Source of the DNA: Methylosinus sp. LW4
Lineage (GTDB): Bacteria > Pseudomonadota > Alphaproteobacteria > Rhizobiales > Beijerinckiaceae
Assembly: GCF_000379125.1 (NCBI RefSeq)
Contig: NZ_KB900626.1
Location: 436,014 to 500,013 of the forward strand
DNA: 64,000 bases
Direction: 5' to 3'
In this document: in pieces, positions 61,007 through 64,000 of the stretch
Position numbering within the stretch: position 1 is the stretch's first letter
Layout: every line of letters begins with the position of its first letter
Translations under genes and position numbers: made by a program
The notes under the pieces: model-generated
The model's input: only the letters and a program-made list of their open reading frames with translations
Database searches by the model: none
Told to the model about the DNA's origin: nothing

Positions 61007-63322
61007 ATGACAAAAGCCTCACAGAAACAACGTATTGTGGCGACGGGCGTCGGAGCTTTGACGCTGCAGGCCTGCGCGGCGCTGGCGGCGCCGCAGGGCG
61101 GCGCCGGCGAGGCGACGGTGCAGGATGTCGTCGTGCAAGCGGAGCATGACCGGGTCGAGGCCCAAAAGGCACCCCAGACGATCGTGCGCTTCGACGAGAA
61201 GAAATTGCGCGACCTCAGCATCACCAATACGCGCGATCTCTCCGGCTATGTGCCGGGCCTGACGCAGTTCCGCACGGGCGTCACGACGTCCAACTCCAAT
61301 TATTTCTTTCGCGGGATCGGCGAATATGATCCGCAGGGACAGCCCTCTGTCGGCGTCTATCTCGACGACGCCTATTTCCCGCGCCTCCTCGGCTCGCGCA
61401 TCGAGCTGCTCGATGTGGAGCGTATAGACGCGCGTCCGGGGCCGCAGGACACGTCTTCGCCGCATAATGCGGAAGCCGGCGTCGTTCAGATCGTCACGCG
61501 CAAGCCGGACAATAGAAAGCGCGTCGAGGTGGAAGCGGGCTACGGCAATTACAATGAATGGAAGGTCGGCGCGCTGGTGAGCGGGCCTATCATCGCGGAC
61601 GAGCTCTTCGGCAGCCTCTCCTACAGCCATCGGGCGCGCGATGGCGTCACGCGCAATCTGCTGCGCAACGCCGACGTCAACAATGTCAATCTGAGCAATG
61701 CGCTCGCCAAGCTGCGCTGGACGCCGATCCAGCCGCTCGAGGTGCTGCTCGCCTTCGACGGCGAGTTCGACGACGGCCAAGCGAAGTCCTACAATAATCT
61801 CGCCATTCCTGGAAACACGTCGAGCACGGCCTATTATCCGCTCTATCCACTGAATCACTTCCAGCAATATGGCGGAGCGCTGACGATCAGCTATCAGCTC
61901 GACGCCAATCTGCAGCTGAAGTCGATCACCCAGGCGCGCCGCTTCGAGCAGGTCGCGCTCTATGACAACACCAGCGATCTGTGGGCGCGCAGCTCCAACT
62001 GGCTCCATTATTGGGATCGCAACTACACGCAGGAGTTTCGCGTCATCGGCGATTACGATCGCCTGGATTTCAAAGGCGGCGTCTATCTCAATCGCGACGA
62101 ATGGTTCTCCGGCCGACGCGCTAACGCATTCGGAACAGTGACGAGCTTTTTCGCCACTCCGCAGGTTCCGACGACCTTCCAGCCGAATTGGCAGGAGCTG
62201 TGGCAATACACCAACACTTACGCCGTCTATGGCGAAGCGAATTATCGGCTCACCGACGAATTGAAGCTCACGCTCGGAGGCCGCTATAATTACGAGAAGC
62301 AGTGGAACAATAATTACAATTATTCGCTGGTGAATGGGCAGACGACCTCGTCGTTGCTGGGCGGCGGCTTCACTTCCACCGATTGGCTCGCGGCCTTCTA
62401 CAATCCGCGCGGCGTGCTCAATTGGAGCGTCCAGAACAGCGCGTCATGGGGAACGGGCTCTCCCAAAGCCGTCCTCTCCTATCAAGCGACGCCGGAGATC
62501 CTCGCTTATGCCTCCTTCTCGCAGGGTCATAAGGACGGCGGCTTCGATTTTCGCGCGCAGGGACCGACTATCGCCTCTGTGACGCAGGCGAGCGTTCCCT
62601 ATAAGCCGGAGACGCTGACGACATATGAATTCGGCGTGAAATCATCATGGCTCGACGAGCGGCTGAACGTCGCGATCTCGGCCTTTTGGAACGATTTTCG
62701 CAATGTGCAGGCGACGGCGATCGATCCAGTCACCAATAGCTCGCATCGTTTCAGCGCCGGCCATGGCCGCTCCAGGGGCGTCGAAGGGCAGGCGACCTTC
62801 ACGCCGATCGACGAATGGGAGATCGGCGCGACCGGCTCCTATCTCGACGCCGTGCTCGATTCTTACGCGGGAACGACGACATGGGCGACGCTGGTCAATT
62901 CGCCGTTCGGCCCCAACGCCGTCGTTCCGACCGCCGCGCATTCGGGCTCGCGTCTGCCCTATTCGCCGAAATTCCAGGGCAGCCTCTACACCAATTATCG
63001 CGTGCCGCTCGATGTGCCGGGCGTGTGGAAGATCGGCGGCTCCGTACAGGCGCAGACGTCGCTCTACACGGATATCATCAACAACCCGATCATAAAAATA
63101 CCGCCGCAGACCTTCGCCAATCTGCAGACGAGCTACACCACGGCCGATGGTCATTGGACGTTTAAGCTCGCGGTGAAAAATCTCTTCGATCACCGTTATC
63201 CGCAGAGCTACACCTATCAGGCGATTTCCGCGGGACGGCCGGGCGCGGGCCTGCCTGCCTATTGGACCGTGGCCTATAATGATCCGCGCTCGATCTTCGC
63301 CTCGGTCCGCTACGTCTGGTGA
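61007..63322 (+). CDS. TonB-dependent outer-membrane receptor 2
   Basis: A 771-residue receptor from ATG 61007. After a signal sequence, a plug domain has KAPQTIVRFDEKKLRDLSIT, YFFRGIGEYDPQG and VYLDDAYFPRLL, then a barrel ending RSIFASVRYVW. The plug's usual GPQGTLFG block is changed to RPGPQDTSSPHNAEAG, so the conserved Gly-Thr-Phe motif is lost. Sitting right after the BufA2-like gene, it may import a metal complex of that peptide or of another metallophore. The promoter region between them is AT-rich, which suggests its own regulation. Confidence 0.95.
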   Translation: MTKASQKQRIVATGVGALTLQACAALAAPQGGAGEATVQDVVVQAEHDRVEAQKAPQTIVRFDEKKLRDLSITNTRDLSGYVPGLTQFRTGVTTSNSNYFFRGIGEYDPQGQPSVGVYLDDAYFPRLLGSRIELLDVERIDARPGPQDTSSPHNAEAGVVQIVTRKPDNRKRVEVEAGYGNYNEWKVGALVSGPIIADELFGSLSYSHRARDGVTRNLLRNADVNNVNLSNALAKLRWTPIQPLEVLLAFDGEFDDGQAKSYNNLAIPGNTSSTAYYPLYPLNHFQQYGGALTISYQLDANLQLKSITQARRFEQVALYDNTSDLWARSSNWLHYWDRNYTQEFRVIGDYDRLDFKGGVYLNRDEWFSGRRANAFGTVTSFFATPQVPTTFQPNWQELWQYTNTYAVYGEANYRLTDELKLTLGGRYNYEKQWNNNYNYSLVNGQTTSSLLGGGFTSTDWLAAFYNPRGVLNWSVQNSASWGTGSPKAVLSYQATPEILAYASFSQGHKDGGFDFRAQGPTIASVTQASVPYKPETLTTYEFGVKSSWLDERLNVAISAFWNDFRNVQATAIDPVTNSSHRFSAGHGRSRGVEGQATFTPIDEWEIGATGSYLDAVLDSYAGTTTWATLVNSPFGPNAVVPTAAHSGSRLPYSPKFQGSLYTNYRVPLDVPGVWKIGGSVQAQTSLYTDIINNPIIKIPPQTFANLQTSYTTADGHWTFKLAVKNLFDHRYPQSYTYQAISAGRPGAGLPAYWTVAYNDPRSIFASVRYVW

Positions 63323-63381
63323 CGCCGAGGCCGGATCGCCCCTTCTCGACAAATCGCCTCTTTGGCTTCATGAGGGGACGC

Positions 63382-64000
63382 ATGTTCCGTCCCTTCGTCG
63401 ACGACTTCCTCGCCTGCCTGCGTTTCTACTCCCGCCTGCCGGTTCCTGCGCCGCGGGGGCATGAGATGCCGGACTTTCGCACCGCCGTGCGGGCGCTGCC
63501 GCTGGCGGGGGCGCTGATCGCGCTCGCGCCGGCCTGGACGCTGCTCGCCGCCCGCGCGCTCGGCCTGCCGCCTTTCCTCGCCGCGACGCTGGCGCTCGCC
63601 GCGCTGGTCGCCGTCACCGGCGCGCTGCATGAGGACGGGCTCGCCGATCTCGCCGATGGCTTCGGCGGCGGCGCGACGCGGGAGGAAAAGCTCGAGATCA
63701 TGCGCGACAGCCGGCTCGGCTCCTATGGCGCGGTCGCGCTGATGCTCGCGCTGGCTCTGCGCCTCGGCGCCTTGACCGCCATCACGCAGCGCGGAGTCTT
63801 CGAGGCGGCGGCCATTCTCATTTTCGCGGCGTCGCTCTCGCGCACGGCCGGGCTGCTGCCGATCATGATCCTCGCGCCAGCGCGCGCGGACGGGGCCGGT
63901 CACGCCGCCATGCGGCCGTTCAAGGAGGCGCTGCAGACGGCGGCGCTGCTGGCGAGCGCCCTCTCCATTTTGCCGATCGCGCTCGGGGTCTCGCCGGTCG
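63382..64000 (+). CDS. cobS: Adenosylcobinamide-GDP ribazoletransferase CobS, 5' part
   Basis: The frame runs off the right end of the window; about 206 codons are visible. CobS is the inner-membrane enzyme that joins the α-ribazole base to cobinamide in vitamin B12 synthesis. It begins MFRPFVDDFLACLRFYSRLP, with the family motif HEDGLADLADGFGGGATREE followed by KLEIMRDSRLGSYG and several helices. The ATG at 63382 has a GAGGGG ribosome site; ATG 63370 is in frame too. No start or other cob genes are visible to the left. Confidence 0.96.
   Translation, partial: MFRPFVDDFLACLRFYSRLPVPAPRGHEMPDFRTAVRALPLAGALIALAPAWTLLAARALGLPPFLAATLALAALVAVTGALHEDGLADLADGFGGGATREEKLEIMRDSRLGSYGAVALMLALALRLGALTAITQRGVFEAAAILIFAASLSRTAGLLPIMILAPARADGAGHAAMRPFKEALQTAALLASALSILPIALGVSPV

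Overview
The window looks like the chromosome of a GC-rich alphaproteobacterium of the Rhizobiales type, most plausibly a methylotroph or methanotroph of the Methylocystaceae (Methylosinus/Methylocystis-like). Supporting signs are a Rhizobiales-style flagellar set (MotC, a FliK next to motB/motC, paired flagellins), the CtrA-inhibitor SciP, PQQ biosynthesis genes, and several proteins that look made for copper or other metals. The genus is inference; the family content is read from the sequence.

Region 1 (1-26.4 kb) is a flagellar cluster: flgH(partial)-fliL-fliP, two near-duplicate flagellins with matching structured leaders, fliF-fliH-like-motB-motC-fliK-transglycosylase, then on the minus strand an ATP-grasp-like protein, a J-domain-like protein and fliI-flgF, then divergently motA-fliM-fliN-fliG-flhB and flgB-flgC-fliE-flgG-flgA-flgI. 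FliK is very large and low in complexity. fliJ lies alone at 47 kb.

Region 2 (26.4-42.4 kb) is mixed: a Met- and His-rich putative outer-membrane protein, a small SmbP-like periplasmic protein, a PAS protein, a rhomboid protease, a CBS protein, a TonB-dependent receptor behind a Cys-rich small membrane protein, patatin, glutaminase, hisI, folE, an Fe-S scaffold protein, a DUF1501/DUF1800 secreted pair and an FMN-dependent lactate-type dehydrogenase.

Region 3 (about 42.4-44.4 kb) is a strikingly AT-rich two-gene insert: a DUF262 (ParB/GmrS-like) protein followed at once by a HEPN-domain protein. It looks like a recently acquired defence or toxin-type module placed between lldD and ruvC, next to palindromic repeats.

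Region 4 (44.5-54 kb) has ruvC-ruvA with a repeat-invaded gene between them, a cupin, fliJ, and a three-gene minus-strand unit: a TIGR04222-type membrane protein with a Gly/Cys-rich tail, a DUF692 multinuclear iron oxygenase (MNIO), and a small partner protein. That unit resembles the enzyme-plus-partner logic of methanobactin and bufferin synthesis, but with a membrane-bound candidate substrate. sciP, rlpA, a frameshifted doxX, a nitroreductase, a TPR protein and cspA follow.

Region 5 (54.5-64 kb) has a carrier protein, a pqqD-pqqE fusion with pqqC and pqqB (no pqqA found), pssA-psd, a six-cysteine bufferin-like (BufA2) precursor followed by a TonB-dependent receptor, and the start of cobS. 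The MNIO unit at 48 kb and the orphan precursor at 60.5 kb are the most promising leads for an undescribed system.
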